Origin: Psychrobacillus antarcticus
Lineage (GTDB): Bacteria > Bacillota > Bacilli > Bacillales_A > Planococcaceae
Direction of reading: 5' to 3'
DNA: 64,000 nt
Assembly: GCF_029533155.1 (NCBI RefSeq)
Contig: NZ_JAIZDB010000011.1
Coordinates: 22,725 to 86,724, forward strand
Made by a program: the position numbers and the translations under genes. The notes beneath the pieces were generated by a model, which saw only the letters and a program-made list of their open reading frames with translations, had not been told where the DNA came from and ran no database searches. Shown here one piece after another: positions 43,328 to 51,962 of this stretch (within the stretch, counting starts at the first letter, position 1; the number at the start of each line of letters is the position of its first letter).

Positions 43328-44995
43328 ATGACAACGATTAAAGAAAAAGCAAAAGATTTAATAAAAGTGGATCGACGTGATAGTAAACTAGCACTTGCTC
43401 ATATATATGTAGCATTTATCGCTTTATTCATCGGAGGACTTTGTGGGTTACTACAGGTTCTTGTTCGCTCTGGTAAATTCACTCTCCCTTGGGGAATTGG
43501 CTATTATCAAATTTTAACTATTCATGGTGTTTTATTAGGTCTTATTTTAACAACTTATTTTATATTAGGGTTCCAAATTGCGGCGATGAGTAGAACTTCA
43601 GGTACTTTTACAAACAAGCAACGTTTAATCGGTTGGATCGGTTTTTGGGTAATGACTGCTGGTACAGTTGCAGCTTCCATTATGGTATTGCTTAACGAAG
43701 CTTCTGTTTTATATACATTCTATGCTCCTCTTCAAGCCCATTGGATTTTTTATGTGGGTATGGCATTAGTAGTTGTTGGATCATGGATAACTGGTATTGC
43801 ACAAATTATGAAGTACGTTGAATGGCGTAAAGTAAATCCAGGTCAACCTAGTCCCCTTTTATCATTTATGGTAATCGTCAATATGGCGATGTGGCTTATC
43901 TGTTCTTTAGGGGTAGCTGTGGAAGTGGTATTCCAACTAATTCCATGGTCATTAGGATGGGTCGATAAAGTGGATGTTTTACTTTCTCGTACATTGTTCT
44001 GGTATTTCGGTCACCCATTAGTTTATTTCTGGTTGTTACCTGCATATATGGTTTGGTATGTAATAATTCCTAAAATTATTGGGGGAAAAATTTTCTCTGA
44101 TGCCTTAGCAAGACTTTCCTTTATGTTATTTTTACTGTTCTCTATTCCCGTTGGATTCCATCACCAGTTAACAGAACCTGGGATTGATTCGTTTTGGAAA
44201 TTCTTGCAGGTAATATTAACTATGATGGTTGTAATTCCTTCCTTATTAACAGCATTCTCTATGTTTGCTTCATTTGAATTACGTGGTAGACAATTAGGCG
44301 GTAAAGGACTATATGGATGGTTTAAAAAACTACCATGGAAGGATGCTAGATTTACAGTTCCATTTATCGGTATGGCCGCATTTATACCAGCTGGTGCTGG
44401 TGGTATTATTAACGCATCTTACCAGATGAATCAATTAATCCATAATACGATTTGGGTAACAGGTCATTTCCATTTGACACTGGCAACAACTGTAGTCTTA
44501 ACATTCTTTGGAGCTGCCTACTGGTTAATACCCCATCTTACTGGTAGAGTGCTGACCAAACAAATGAATAAGTTAGCTATTATTCAAGCGATTATTTGGT
44601 CAGTTGGAATGACGATCATGTCAGGTGCAATGCATATTGTTGGATTAATGGGTGCACCTCGTCGTTCAGATTTCTCTACTTATGGTGGAGCACAACAAGC
44701 AACGGAATGGATTCCTTACCAAGTTGCACAAGCAGTTGGAGGAACAATCCTCTTTGTCGGTATCATTTTAGTGCTCTATATTGTGGCAAATCTACTATGG
44801 TTTGCGCCTAAAGGTGAAACAGAGTTCCCAATTGGAGAGGTTTCTGAGCACGCCGAAAAAACTCCAATGTGGTTGGAAAATTGGAAGATATGGCTAACAA
44901 TTTGTATCGCTTTAATATTGTTTGCTTATACCGTTCCAATTATCGATATAATCCAAAATGCTCCTCCAGGATCAAAAGGGTATAAATTATGGTAA
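43328..44995 (+). CDS. cbaA: Cytochrome ba3 oxidase subunit I
   Basis: Haem-copper oxidase subunit I, 555 aa, about 13 helices, which reduces oxygen to water and pumps protons. The haem His is in LTIHGVLLGLI, the CuB His and cross-linked Tyr in FGHPLVYFWLLPAYM, the two CuB His in FHHQLTEP, and the distal pair in VTGHFHLTLATT. The pattern is that of the B-type (ba3) family with high oxygen affinity. It is third in an operon under an Fnr/CRP-type site, which suggests induction at low oxygen. Confidence 0.95.
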   Translation: MTTIKEKAKDLIKVDRRDSKLALAHIYVAFIALFIGGLCGLLQVLVRSGKFTLPWGIGYYQILTIHGVLLGLILTTYFILGFQIAAMSRTSGTFTNKQRLIGWIGFWVMTAGTVAASIMVLLNEASVLYTFYAPLQAHWIFYVGMALVVVGSWITGIAQIMKYVEWRKVNPGQPSPLLSFMVIVNMAMWLICSLGVAVEVVFQLIPWSLGWVDKVDVLLSRTLFWYFGHPLVYFWLLPAYMVWYVIIPKIIGGKIFSDALARLSFMLFLLFSIPVGFHHQLTEPGIDSFWKFLQVILTMMVVIPSLLTAFSMFASFELRGRQLGGKGLYGWFKKLPWKDARFTVPFIGMAAFIPAGAGGIINASYQMNQLIHNTIWVTGHFHLTLATTVVLTFFGAAYWLIPHLTGRVLTKQMNKLAIIQAIIWSVGMTIMSGAMHIVGLMGAPRRSDFSTYGGAQQATEWIPYQVAQAVGGTILFVGIILVLYIVANLLWFAPKGETEFPIGEVSEHAEKTPMWLENWKIWLTICIALILFAYTVPIIDIIQNAPPGSKGYKLW

Positions 44996-45018
44996 CAATA
45001 AAATAGAATGAAAGATTA

Positions 45019-45062
45019 AACTGGTTAGTAGAGACCTATGTTCTCGACTAACCAGTTTTTAT
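45019..45062 (+). terminator. Terminator of the ba3 oxidase operon
   Basis: AACTGGTTAGT/ACTAACCAGTT with an additional inner GAGA/TCTC pairing, followed by TTTTT. Confidence 0.9.
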
Positions 45063-45366
45063 GTATCCAACATAATACAATATCTAATATCCGATGACAA
45101 AAAGAGTGAAGATGCATTGTTGTTCCCCCTCTTCCCAAGGTGTAGTTGGGTGTCATGTCTACGGTATATTTATTTGGCTATGTTAAATGTAAGGGTTGAT
45201 TTTTCGATAAAATGTTATTGTATGTGAAATGTTACACTTAAACTAACGTACGCAGGTTTAGTTGAGAAGAGTAGTTTAATTTTATTAAAAAATTGATCTT
45301 TTTAAATAAAGGGATTGTATTGTTGAAAAGTTTAAGATTAAGTAAGGTGAACCATACCATAAGTAA
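45063..45366. other. Non-coding gap between the oxidase operon and the frameshifted gene
   Basis: About 300 bases with no frame that I can support and no clear hairpin. It contains a short directly repeated-looking segment (ACTTAAACTAACGTACGCAGG) and AT-rich sequence before the next gene, but no confident promoter. Confidence 0.5.
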
Positions 45367-45431
45367 ATGAGATCTTTTAAAAAAAGAATATTAAGTGACC
45401 CGCAAATAAAAAAATAGAGTTAAAGGCAGAA

Positions 45432-46103
45432 ATGAAAAGTCATTTGTTAGAGGCTGTTTATGAACTAAAAGAAGAAGGAAAGTCAGAACAAGAAGCAATT
45501 GAAATTGCGATTGAAAGATTTGGTGGAGAAAAAGAAATGCGTTCGGTTGTAGAACAATTATTTAAAGCACAAAAAACATTTGCGAAACGGGTACTTTATA
45601 CAGCAATTGCATTTCTTTTGATTTCCATTGTCATTTTTAGTATTGTAATTTCTAACGAAAAAAGTAACTTGAATCAAAGTAATCAAGTTGCTTCTCGATT
45701 TCTTAACAGTTTAGGCGATAATGAAGGAATACCAAAACAAATTGAAACTGATATTCAGGAAATTGTACAAAGTAGTGGAAGAATTACTGGAATTAGCATA
45801 TACGATGATGAGAAATTATTTTCTTCAAATAAACACGTTGAACCAATATATAGTTTTCGAGAAGAACTCTCGTTTAATATTTGGAATAATACAGGGTTTT
45901 TAACTTACAAGGGATATGGTGAAAGTAACACTACCTGGCATGTTAGTATTGAATCAAAAAGTTATGAAGGAACGGCTGTTATTTTACTTTTAGTAGGTAT
46001 CGTTGTTTATTGGACATTGTTTACCATATGGGCAACTATTAACGCCTATCATCATAGACGCTTAAAAGTTGGATGGATTATTGTATTTACTTTATTAAAC
46101 TAA
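45432..46103 (+). CDS. HAAS/permease-prefix-type membrane protein, N-terminally frameshifted
   Basis: A 223-aa frame from ATG 45432. The N-terminus MKSHLLEAVYELKEEGKSEQ and AIERFGGEKEM is the second half of a HAAS/permease-prefix helical signature, followed by a helix at about 53-72 and another at 178-205 around a non-recognised extracytoplasmic segment. Upstream, ATG 45367 opens MRSFKKRILSDPQIKK in another frame; the two frames would join if the run of seven A at about 45408-45414 had one more base. The start at 45432 lacks a ribosome site. It is therefore a probable pseudogene, a homopolymer sequencing slip, or a slippage site. The C-terminus also ends abruptly after a half-built third helix. 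Confidence 0.55.
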   Translation: MKSHLLEAVYELKEEGKSEQEAIEIAIERFGGEKEMRSVVEQLFKAQKTFAKRVLYTAIAFLLISIVIFSIVISNEKSNLNQSNQVASRFLNSLGDNEGIPKQIETDIQEIVQSSGRITGISIYDDEKLFSSNKHVEPIYSFREELSFNIWNNTGFLTYKGYGESNTTWHVSIESKSYEGTAVILLLVGIVVYWTLFTIWATINAYHHRRLKVGWIIVFTLLN

Positions 46104-46135
46104 CGTGGTGCTTTAATAAAAAGGACATCAAAATA

Positions 46136-46168
46136 AAATGAGCTTGGAGAACATATCCCAGTTCATTT
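46136..46168 (+). terminator. Weak hairpin after the frameshifted membrane gene
   Basis: AAATGAGCTTGG pairs imperfectly with CCCAGTTCATTT, with only a short T-run afterwards. Confidence 0.4.
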
Positions 46169-46239
46169 ATTATGTGCATTTTAAATCAACCTTTACCTTT
46201 AACATACTCATTTATTTTTAAAAACTAGGAAAAATGCAC

Positions 46240-46450
46240 CTAGTTCTTTAGGATCTAAACCTGTTTCTACTATTTTCGAAGGGCTTTGGACAGACTTATT
46301 GCTATATAATTACCGTTTGATATTTTATAGATGCTGGTCGTGACTGAAGTCACGACCAGCATCCTTTTTCTCGGGAATCTTATGGCTATTGACTGTCCGT
46401 CGCCCATCTACAAATTTTAGAAACAGGTAAGTTCATTTTTGGATAACTAG
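46240..46450 (+). repeat. GGACAGAC hairpin element, copy C (best preserved)
   Basis: A 211-bp element with imperfect terminal inverted repeats of about 55 bases: CTAGTT at both outer ends, CCTGTTTCTA (46260-46269) against TAGAAACAGG (46418-46427), and GGACAGAC (46288-46295) against GACTGTCC (46391-46398). In the middle is a perfect 15-bp hairpin (46330-46363) with core GTGAC-TGAA-GTCAC, followed by CTTTTTCTC. No coding capacity. It lies in a 577-bp gap otherwise empty of supported genes. Confidence 0.85.
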
Positions 46451-46680
46451 AGAACAGATATTTTCCTATTCGTAGAGTTGGATAAATATTATGAAGCTTA
46501 GAAGTGAAGTTGGTTCCATAAGTAGAATGATAGTAGCATGGTGTTTATTACCAATTATTGAAACTTATCACTCATTAAGAACGTATGAATATTAAGATAC
46601 TTTCGTTCGACAAAAGGGTGAGTTATTGGCTGGAGTGCTTCGAATGAATTAAAATCTCAAATATAAAGGAGGATGTAGAG

Positions 46681-47238
46681 ATGAACTTGGACAAGAATTT
46701 CATTTTATCAATTTTTACTTCACTGCTAATCCTATCAGCATGTTCATCAGAAAAGAACACAGCATCCGATGAAATAGAAGGGATAGAATTAGACTTAACC
46801 ATTAATAAACAAGAATTCACGCAAAATGATGAAATAATTGCAAAAGTAATTTTAACAAATCATAATGATTCGCCTCGAGAAATTTTTGTACCAATCCCAG
46901 TAGATACAGAAGAAGGAATATCTGCTGTAATGGTTGAAAAAAAAGACAAGATGGAGTGGCAATTGTTGAGTCCAGAAAACAAACAAGACATTTCCAACAT
47001 CAAAGGGCGTTCTTTCTATGATTATGTTCTCGTGGAAATAGGTGCAAATGAAACTATCGAACAAGAGTTTATTTGGAATAAGAAATTGTTAAATCAAGAA
47101 ACCAAAGAAATTGTAAAAGCGGATAATGGAGAATATGTTTTAAGCACTTTTGTGATATTGGATGAAATCAAAACTCAAGAAGAATATTATGAACCTGAAA
47201 AACAAGTGATTTCCAAACTTAATTTCACAATTAAATGA
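46681..47238 (+). CDS. BsuPI-like lipoprotein
   Basis: A 185-aa lipoprotein with a signal peptide and lipobox ILSACSSE (lipid Cys at residue 21). The mature part is a beta-sandwich of the intracellular-proteinase-inhibitor (BsuPI) type: ELDLTINKQEFTQNDEIIAKV, ILTNHNDSPREI and a late GEYVLSTFVIL strand. In this family such domains occur both in protease inhibitors and in envelope lipoproteins of unknown role; the signal peptide puts this one outside the membrane. ATG 46681 follows AGGAGG. Confidence 0.75.
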   Translation: MNLDKNFILSIFTSLLILSACSSEKNTASDEIEGIELDLTINKQEFTQNDEIIAKVILTNHNDSPREIFVPIPVDTEEGISAVMVEKKDKMEWQLLSPENKQDISNIKGRSFYDYVLVEIGANETIEQEFIWNKKLLNQETKEIVKADNGEYVLSTFVILDEIKTQEEYYEPEKQVISKLNFTIK

Positions 47239-47250
47239 ATGAAAAACGCT

Positions 47251-47277
47251 AAAAGGGCCAAATAGGTCCTTTTTCAT
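47251..47277 (+). terminator. Terminator of the lipoprotein gene
   Basis: AAAAGGGCC/GGTCCTTTT (one G-T pair, 5-base loop) followed by TTCATTTT. Confidence 0.8.
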
Positions 47278-47314
47278 TTTGTTTATTTTCAGCTTTATCA
47301 TTTAACATAGCTAT

Positions 47315-47348
47315 AAAAAAGACCCAAGCAATATTCATCGCTTGGGTC
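47315..47348 (-). terminator. Terminator of the ypvA-ypwA unit
   Basis: GACCCAAGC/GCTTGGGTC, nine pairs, then TTTTTT on the minus strand, just beyond the carboxypeptidase stop. Confidence 0.9.
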
Positions 47349-47357
47349 AGATATTAT

Positions 47358-48857
47358 TTAAAGCTTATAAATTCTCGTATACTTTTCTTCTAAGTAATCA
47401 GCTAGATATTTTCCATTAAGCCCCTCACCTGTTGCAGCTTGAAGAATATCCAATGGCTTTTTAAGAGCTCCATACTGATGTACATGCTTTGTAAGCCATT
47501 CTTTGATAGGTGCTAAATTGCCTTGCTCCAACAAGCTATCAAACTGGGGAATATCTTTTAGCATCGCTGCTTTAAACTGAGATGCATATATATATCCAAG
47601 CGCATAAGATGGGAAGTAACCAAAACTAGCCCCTGCCCAGTGAACATCCTGTAGAATACCTTCTGCGTTCGTAGTTGGTCTAACACCCAAATACTCTTCA
47701 TATTTAGCATTCCAAATCTCTGGTAAATCCTCTACTTTTAAATCTCCATTAAACAATCCTTTTTCGATTTCATAGCGAATCATAATGTGAAGTGCATATG
47801 TCAGCTCATCTGCCTCGATACGGATTAAAGAAGGCTTTACTTCATTGATCGCCCGAAGGAAATCCTCCATAGGAACATCCCCGAATTGCTCAGTGGAATA
47901 GCTTTGTAGCTTTTCATAATTCTGTTCCCAAAACTTCGGATTACGCCCAACAAAATTTTCAAAAAACAACGACTGCGATTCATGGATACCCATAGAAGCT
48001 CCACCTGCTAAAGGTGTGCCCGTTAACTCTTCAGCAACATTTTGCTCATATATTGCATGACCACATTCATGAATGGTACCGAACACAGCAGAACGGAAAT
48101 CGAACTCATCATACTTAGTCGTAATTCGAACGTCTCCTCTATTTAAACCTGTCGCAAAAGGATGTACTGTTTCGTCTAACCTTCCCGCGTCAAAATCATA
48201 GCCAAGCTGTTTGAGTATATCTAAACTAAATGACTCTTGTTTTTGTTTATCAAAAGCTTGGAACAAAAAATCAGTATTTGGTTGATTTGGGGACGCTGAA
48301 ATGCGTTTTAATAAAGAAACGATTTTTTCTCTTAATTCACTAAAAACTTGATCTAAAATATCCGTGGTCATACCTGGTTCGTATTGGTCCAACAATACAT
48401 TATATGGATTATTATCTGTAACTCCCCAGTACTCTACAAATTTCTTTAAAGTAGCAACCATTTCTGTTAAATATGGTTGGAACATAGACCAATCATTTTT
48501 GTTCTTGGCTTCTTCCCATACAGATTCTGATTTAGATTGAAGAATGACAAATTTCTTATATTCATCAGCAGGAATTTTCTTACTCAGATCATATTCTTTT
48601 TTTACTTCTTCATAAACACGTTTGCTTACTTCGTTTACTGAATCCAGCTGTAATTCCATCTGGTCAAGTAACTCTTTAAGCTCGTCTGAAGTCGATAAAT
48701 TAAATACATCCGTGGCAAGTACGCCAACAACCTCAGAACGCTGATCGATACCCTTTTTTGGCGCACCCGTACGCATATCCCAATAAAGCACCCCTAAAGC
48801 TTCTCGATAAGCACCAATCTTCTTTACATAATCTAAAAAGTTTTGTTCCATAGACAT
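47358..48857 (-). CDS. ypwA: M32-family thermostable carboxypeptidase (YpwA)
   Basis: Zinc metallocarboxypeptidase of family M32, 499 aa, cytoplasmic (B. subtilis YpwA has 501). The zinc motif HECGH lies in FGTIHECGHAIYEQ, and the family motifs RFDVRITTKYDE-like (GDVRITTKYDE), GMGIHESQSLFFEN-like (SMGIHESQSLF) and a C-terminal GYFPSYALGYIYASQF are present. I chose ATG 48857, a few bases after AAGGGGG; the frame is open to 48878 but that extension includes the ribosome site. It follows ypvA by 17 bases, as in B. subtilis. Confidence 0.93.
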   Translation of the reverse strand: MSMEQNFLDYVKKIGAYREALGVLYWDMRTGAPKKGIDQRSEVVGVLATDVFNLSTSDELKELLDQMELQLDSVNEVSKRVYEEVKKEYDLSKKIPADEYKKFVILQSKSESVWEEAKNKNDWSMFQPYLTEMVATLKKFVEYWGVTDNNPYNVLLDQYEPGMTTDILDQVFSELREKIVSLLKRISASPNQPNTDFLFQAFDKQKQESFSLDILKQLGYDFDAGRLDETVHPFATGLNRGDVRITTKYDEFDFRSAVFGTIHECGHAIYEQNVAEELTGTPLAGGASMGIHESQSLFFENFVGRNPKFWEQNYEKLQSYSTEQFGDVPMEDFLRAINEVKPSLIRIEADELTYALHIMIRYEIEKGLFNGDLKVEDLPEIWNAKYEEYLGVRPTTNAEGILQDVHWAGASFGYFPSYALGYIYASQFKAAMLKDIPQFDSLLEQGNLAPIKEWLTKHVHQYGALKKPLDILQAATGEGLNGKYLADYLEEKYTRIYKL

Positions 48858-48874
48858 CTCATTTCCCCCTTGAA

Positions 48875-50776
48875 TCATTTCGAAATTGATGTAGGCAGTA
48901 CGCCTGTAAATCTATTCTCTACTTGTGCTTCTTCTTCATTTAACAATAAATGAATTTCCCCGTAATCACTAGATGTACGGATTAGACGTCCAATACCTTG
49001 TTGTAATCTTAAGAGCATAAATGGCAATTCTACTTCCTCAAAAGGATTGTTTGAGAAAGAACGTTTTGCATCAAATAGTGGATCTACTGGTGGGAATGGT
49101 AAATCATAAATAATTACTCTAGTTAATGATTCTAATGGTAAATCTAAACCTTCCCATAGATGATATGAGCATAAAGTGGAATACTCGCCATTTTGGAATT
49201 CTTTCACAATCGTTGAAAGCTCACGATCACCTTCAAAGACGATATCAGCTCGGTCTCCTAAAGTTGCTCTAAAGGAAGCCATCGCAACTTTAGATTTAAA
49301 CAAAATAAGTGTTTGCATTGCATTATTTAACAGTTTCACTACATGATCAGGTTTCTCCTGTTGCTCCATTTCCTCTGTATATATTTTCATCACTTCTTCA
49401 TAATCAAATGGTGATGCAACGGAGAACGATTGGAATTTTTCAATTCCCAATGAATCCGCTATATACGTAAAGTCTTTTTCTATAGATAATGTAGCAGAGG
49501 AAAAGACAATTGGCATTTTAGAAGTAAATAATTTCTCATGTAAAATATCCGTAACTAATCTTGGCATAATGATTAATGTTTCATAACCATCAATGATTTC
49601 TAACCATTCAATGCCATCCCCTTTTTCGGTAAATAAACGAAGAGAGAATGTATATTGCTCTAGAAATTCTTCTACCATACGGAGTTCGTATTCAGGAATT
49701 GTATATAACTCAGATTCGAACACAAATTCCTCTAGCAAGCTGTCCGCTACTTTGATTGTCTGTTTACATAATTGCATTAATTCCGGAGATTTATCGACCT
49801 TCATCCGATCAGTTTCTTCCATATTACTACCAATCCTTAATAAGCCGAAAATTTTATCATGTAATTCTTGTATAACTTCCATTAAATTTAATGTTTTTTC
49901 TCTCACACCATCGACCATTACTTTTTCCAATAATCGAATAAGCGTTTCACTTTGAATTTCATATGTCAACGCTTTTTGAGCAGCAAATTCAAGTAAATGT
50001 CCTTCATCTAGAACAGCCATTGAAACATCTGGCAATAAAGGCATTTGCCCTTCACGAACACGCGATTCCTTTGTCCAAATATGCTCCATTAAAAATTCAT
50101 GCGAGCAAATGATCAGATCCGTAGATTCACGATAATGCTGACGATGAATTGTTTGACCACAACGATTTCGTACATCACATACCATACATTGTTGAGTCGG
50201 ATGATAGTTAACTTTTTGCCAATCCTCATCACTCACTCCAGCAAATTGACTGCGTTCCCCATAAGGAAATATTTTCTGCATAGACGAATGAGCATAAACA
50301 AAATCCGGAACTTGGTCTTCAATTTCTTCTAAAAAATATTCGTTTTCATCATCTTTTTGTGCTTCTTCTAATCGCTTTAAACATAAATACTGATCACGAG
50401 ATTTTGCTAATCGCACATCTATTTTTATATCTAAATAGTTTTGAAGCTTAAATATATCTCCTGCTTCTTTTACTAGTTGCTCAATTAGCGTTTCATCTGC
50501 ACATGCGATCAATGCTGGTTTACCTGTATAACGAGCATAAGCAATAGCAGGAAGTAAATAAGCAATAGTTTTACCCGTACCTACTCCCGCTTCAGCAAAT
50601 AGCACATTTTTCTCTTTTAACGTCTTTTCAATTTGATAGGCCATGAAAATTTGTTCATCGCGGCACTCGAAACCCTTCTCGGGTAATTCATCATATAACA
50701 CATCACCCATCCAATCTCCTAATGATTCAAAGAAAGAACGGTCTTTTGAAAGTTGGAATGGTAAAGCTTGCTTCAT
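48875..50776 (-). CDS. ypvA: DinG/XPD-type ATP-dependent helicase YpvA
   Basis: A 633-aa superfamily 2 helicase with an iron-sulfur domain. Walker A is GVGTGKTIAYLLP, the DEAH-like box reads LDEGHLLEF, and four cysteines for the 4Fe-4S cluster appear around CLKRLEE and CMVCDVRNRCGQ. The C-terminal motif is QGIGRLIRTSSDYG. It unwinds DNA with 5'-3' polarity, probably in repair. Same strand and order (ypvA-ypwA) as B. subtilis. ATG 50776 has a GGGAG site. Confidence 0.92.
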   Translation of the reverse strand: MKQALPFQLSKDRSFFESLGDWMGDVLYDELPEKGFECRDEQIFMAYQIEKTLKEKNVLFAEAGVGTGKTIAYLLPAIAYARYTGKPALIACADETLIEQLVKEAGDIFKLQNYLDIKIDVRLAKSRDQYLCLKRLEEAQKDDENEYFLEEIEDQVPDFVYAHSSMQKIFPYGERSQFAGVSDEDWQKVNYHPTQQCMVCDVRNRCGQTIHRQHYRESTDLIICSHEFLMEHIWTKESRVREGQMPLLPDVSMAVLDEGHLLEFAAQKALTYEIQSETLIRLLEKVMVDGVREKTLNLMEVIQELHDKIFGLLRIGSNMEETDRMKVDKSPELMQLCKQTIKVADSLLEEFVFESELYTIPEYELRMVEEFLEQYTFSLRLFTEKGDGIEWLEIIDGYETLIIMPRLVTDILHEKLFTSKMPIVFSSATLSIEKDFTYIADSLGIEKFQSFSVASPFDYEEVMKIYTEEMEQQEKPDHVVKLLNNAMQTLILFKSKVAMASFRATLGDRADIVFEGDRELSTIVKEFQNGEYSTLCSYHLWEGLDLPLESLTRVIIYDLPFPPVDPLFDAKRSFSNNPFEEVELPFMLLRLQQGIGRLIRTSSDYGEIHLLLNEEEAQVENRFTGVLPTSISK

Positions 50777-50834
50777 ACAAAAACTCCCTCAAATAATAAT
50801 ATAACAGCAAGGGAGAAACTAGTCTCCCTTACTG

Positions 50835-51962
50835 TTATGAACGTTTACCCCAATATTGATAGTAATCCGTTCGGATAAAACCATTAAACAATTTACGCTT
50901 TTTAGTTGCTCTTCTACCGAATACGTTCTCAAAGTTTTCCATTGACGATAACATGTACACTGACCAAGAAGGATAATTATTCATCAAATAACCTAGTTCA
51001 CCAATTACCTGCTCAATTTCTTCCACTTCTCCAATACGTTCTCCGTATGGAGGGTTACTAACAATAACGCCATCCGTTAAAGTAGTAGTAAAATCTTTCG
51101 CATGCATTTGTTTAAATGTGAGGATGTCAGCAAATCCCGATTCAAATGCGTTTTGTTCTGCAATTTGAATCATGTGAGGATCAAGATCCGATCCAATAAT
51201 TTGAAGTTCTTGATCATAATTAGCTAATGACTCTGCCTCATTACGCACATCTTCCCAAATAGATGATGGCATCCATGGCCAGAATTCACTATGAAAATCA
51301 CGATTAAAGCCTGGTGCAATATTTTGTCCAATCATTGCCGCTTCAATCGGTATAGTACCGGAACCGCAAAACGGGTCAACAAATGGTCGGTTGGGATTCC
51401 ATTTAGAAATTTTCACTAAAGCAGCAGCCATCGTTTCTTTTAATGGCGCTTCCCCTTGTCCATGACGATAGCCACGTTTGTGAAGTCCTGCACCACTTGT
51501 ATCTATCGTAATTGTAGCAATATCTTTTAATATACTTATTTCCAGTTTAAATGTAGCTCCAGATTCGTCTAAAAAACCTGTTCTTTTATGAGCTAGTTTT
51601 AATCGTTCAACAACTGCTTTTTTTACGATTGCCTGACAGTCTGGAACACTGAATAATGTTGACTTCACTGATTTCCCCTGAACCGGAAATGCTGCATCGA
51701 CAGGTAAGTATTTTTCCCATTGCACAGCTTTCGTATGTTCAAACAATTCATCAAATGTTTTTACAGGAAACTGTGCAGCGACAATTTTAACTCTATCCGC
51801 AACACGTAACCAAATATTTGCCCGTGCGATTGCACGCTCGTCCCCTTCAAAATAAACCTTGCCGTTTTCTGTAGTTGTTTCATATCCTAAAGCTTTCACT
51901 TCATCTGCAACAATAGATTCTAATCCCATTGCTGAAGTTGCTACTAATTTAAATGTTGTCAT
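50835..51962 (-). CDS. rlmL: THUMP-domain rRNA methyltransferase RlmL/YpsC
   Basis: Class I SAM-dependent RNA methyltransferase, 375 aa, predicted to modify G2445 of 23S rRNA (N2). An N-terminal THUMP domain (about 1-160) precedes the catalytic fold with VDPFCGSGTIPIEAA (SAM) and the NPPY active site in SNPPYGERIG. It is the short form equivalent to the N-terminal half of E. coli RlmKL. Start ATG 51962 touches the stop of the upstream GGDEF-EAL gene, so the two are coupled here, unlike the usual B. subtilis order. Confidence 0.92.
   Translation of the reverse strand: MTTFKLVATSAMGLESIVADEVKALGYETTTENGKVYFEGDERAIARANIWLRVADRVKIVAAQFPVKTFDELFEHTKAVQWEKYLPVDAAFPVQGKSVKSTLFSVPDCQAIVKKAVVERLKLAHKRTGFLDESGATFKLEISILKDIATITIDTSGAGLHKRGYRHGQGEAPLKETMAAALVKISKWNPNRPFVDPFCGSGTIPIEAAMIGQNIAPGFNRDFHSEFWPWMPSSIWEDVRNEAESLANYDQELQIIGSDLDPHMIQIAEQNAFESGFADILTFKQMHAKDFTTTLTDGVIVSNPPYGERIGEVEEIEQVIGELGYLMNNYPSWSVYMLSSMENFENVFGRRATKKRKLFNGFIRTDYYQYWGKRS

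Noticed and set aside
46491..46595. 34-codon frame on the plus strand (MKLRSEVGSISRMIVAW...)
   Set aside because: It has no ribosome-binding site, no terminator and no recognisable pattern; the surrounding gap is best explained by repeat copy C.
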